From assembly GCF_000621145.1 (NCBI RefSeq), contig NZ_JHZB01000016.1, forward strand, positions 1 through 64,000: a stretch of DNA of 64,000 nucleotides. Direction: 5' to 3'. Both the position numbers and the translations under genes were made by a program. Numbering within the stretch: the stretch's first letter is position 1; every line of letters begins with the position of its first letter. Positions 63,361 through 64,000 of this stretch are shown here, one piece after another. A model generated the notes under the pieces. That model was not told the origin of the DNA, made no database searches, and saw only the letters and a program-made list of their open reading frames with translations. Origin of the DNA: Desulfobulbus elongatus DSM 2908 (lineage in GTDB: Bacteria; Desulfobacterota; Desulfobulbia; Desulfobulbales; Desulfobulbaceae).

Positions 63361-64000
63361 TCAACCTTTATAGACCTGCTTGCAGAGCTCACCCAACTTG
63401 CCGAGATTGGCGCAATGATGCACGCCACTCGCCTTCATGGCCTCGATCTTGGCTTCGGCAGTCCCCTTTCCGCCGCTGACGATGGCACCGGCATGGCCCA
63501 TACGGCGGCCGGGAGGAGCGGTCAGGCCGGCGATGAAGCCGACCACCGGTTTCTTGGTGTTGGCCTTGATCCACTCGCAGGCGTTCTCTTCCGCGTTACC
63601 GCCGATCTCGCCGATCATGACGATGGCTTTGGTATCCGGGTCCGCAGCGAACGCCTCCAGGCAATCGATGAAGTTGGTACCGTTGATGGGATCGCCGCCG
63701 ATGCCGATGCAGGTGGTCTGACCGAAACCGGCCTGGGTCAGCTGATGAACGGCCTCATAGGTGAGTGTTCCAGAGCGGGAGACGACGCCCCAGGGTCCGC
63801 CGGGTTTGTGCATCGGTCCGGGCATGATGCCGATCTTGCACTCGCCGGGGGTGATGATACCGGGGCAGTTCGGGCCGATGAGACGGGTGGTCCGGGTCGC
63901 CAGGTAATTCTTGACTCGCATCATATCAAGAACCGGGACACCTTCGGTGATGCAGACAACCAACTCGATGCCGGCGTCGGCGGCTTCCATGATCGCGTCG
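63361..64000 (-). CDS. sucD: succinyl-CoA ligase alpha subunit (5' end cut by window)
   Basis: The last 212 residues are present. The phospho-histidine lies in [37 protein letters not shown] and [21 protein letters not shown] are strongly conserved. It interconverts succinyl-CoA and succinate with ADP/GDP phosphorylation. It is upstream of mmdA on the same strand across a 95-base gap with a GC-rich repeat-like spacer, suggesting one pathway unit. Confidence 0.95.
   Translation of the reverse strand, partial: DAIMEAADAGIELVVCITEGVPVLDMMRVKNYLATRTTRLIGPNCPGIITPGECKIGIMPGPMHKPGGPWGVVSRSGTLTYEAVHQLTQAGFGQTTCIGIGGDPINGTNFIDCLEAFAADPDTKAIVMIGEIGGNAEENACEWIKANTKKPVVGFIAGLTAPPGRRMGHAGAIVSGGKGTAEAKIEAMKASGVHHCANLGKLGELCKQVYKG

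Overview
The window looks like chromosome from a Gram-negative, GC-rich, anaerobic deltaproteobacterium (Desulfobacterota), most likely Desulfobulbaceae. This is an inference. It rests on a succinate/propionate module with a biotin transcarboxylase, a single-cytochrome-b succinate dehydrogenase/fumarate reductase, a very dense set of sensor kinases and chemosensory genes, TRAP and Liv transport, and lipoprotein and periplasmic binding proteins. No rRNA, tRNA or CRISPR array was recognised.

Region 1 (1-7183) is the left end of a Mu-like transposable prophage, cut by the window start. Reading inward from its probable terminus near 7183 are an AT-rich lipoprotein cargo gene, a Cro/CI-type repressor, a divergent early promoter with palindromic operators, three small regulators, a coiled-coil protein, a DD(35)E transposase, a MuB-like AAA+ ATPase, two small proteins and a Gam homologue. 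This is the Mu order c-ner-A-B-gam.

Region 2 (7251-16655) holds three large sensor kinases. One overlaps a PhnD-like binding-protein gene and carries a cysteine-rich insert after its HAMP segment. A zincin-like metallopeptidase gene is also present. Divergent from these is rsmI-suhB-EamA transporter (16762-19420).

Region 3 (19470-31468, minus strand) is a chemosensory locus. The main operon encodes a DUF4388/TPR/zinc-ribbon/receiver protein, a single receiver, CheW, a CheA with three HPt domains and a C-terminal receiver, two more CheW-like proteins, an intact M16 metallopeptidase and a 51-residue protein, then a terminator. A second unit encodes a chemoreceptor and a Liv-type binding protein with no permease nearby.

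Region 4 (31953-38557, minus) is trpB-trpA, a probable HEPN-LOTUS RNA-targeting protein, PepF and an uncharacterised 530-residue protein. On the plus strand follow a cyclic-nucleotide-binding/DUF4388 protein and sdhCAB with a strong terminator.

Region 5 (44160-55165) is a transport-and-control block: dctBD (C4-dicarboxylate sensing, sigma-54 activator), then livKHMGF plus a CBS/ACT protein, then an orphan TRAP binding protein dctP. The upstream regions of livK and dctP are copies of the same ~240-bp element. Each carries two palindrome-like sites exactly 32 bp apart, about 100-130 bp upstream of a sigma-54-like promoter. This suggests both operons belong to one DctD-type regulon.

Region 6 (55387-64000) has a lysine 2,3-aminomutase, an HDOD-GGDEF protein and a CitE/malyl-CoA lyase-like enzyme on the plus strand. 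Convergent to them is the propionate module: sucD (cut by the window end), a 12S-type carboxyltransferase, a small subunit and a fused 5S/biotin-carrier subunit. It would link succinyl-CoA, methylmalonyl-CoA, pyruvate and oxaloacetate metabolism.

The best candidates for something new are the M16 peptidase plus small protein inside the chemosensory operon, the HEPN-LOTUS protein in the trp cluster, and the duplicated enhancer-promoter element shared by livK and dctP.
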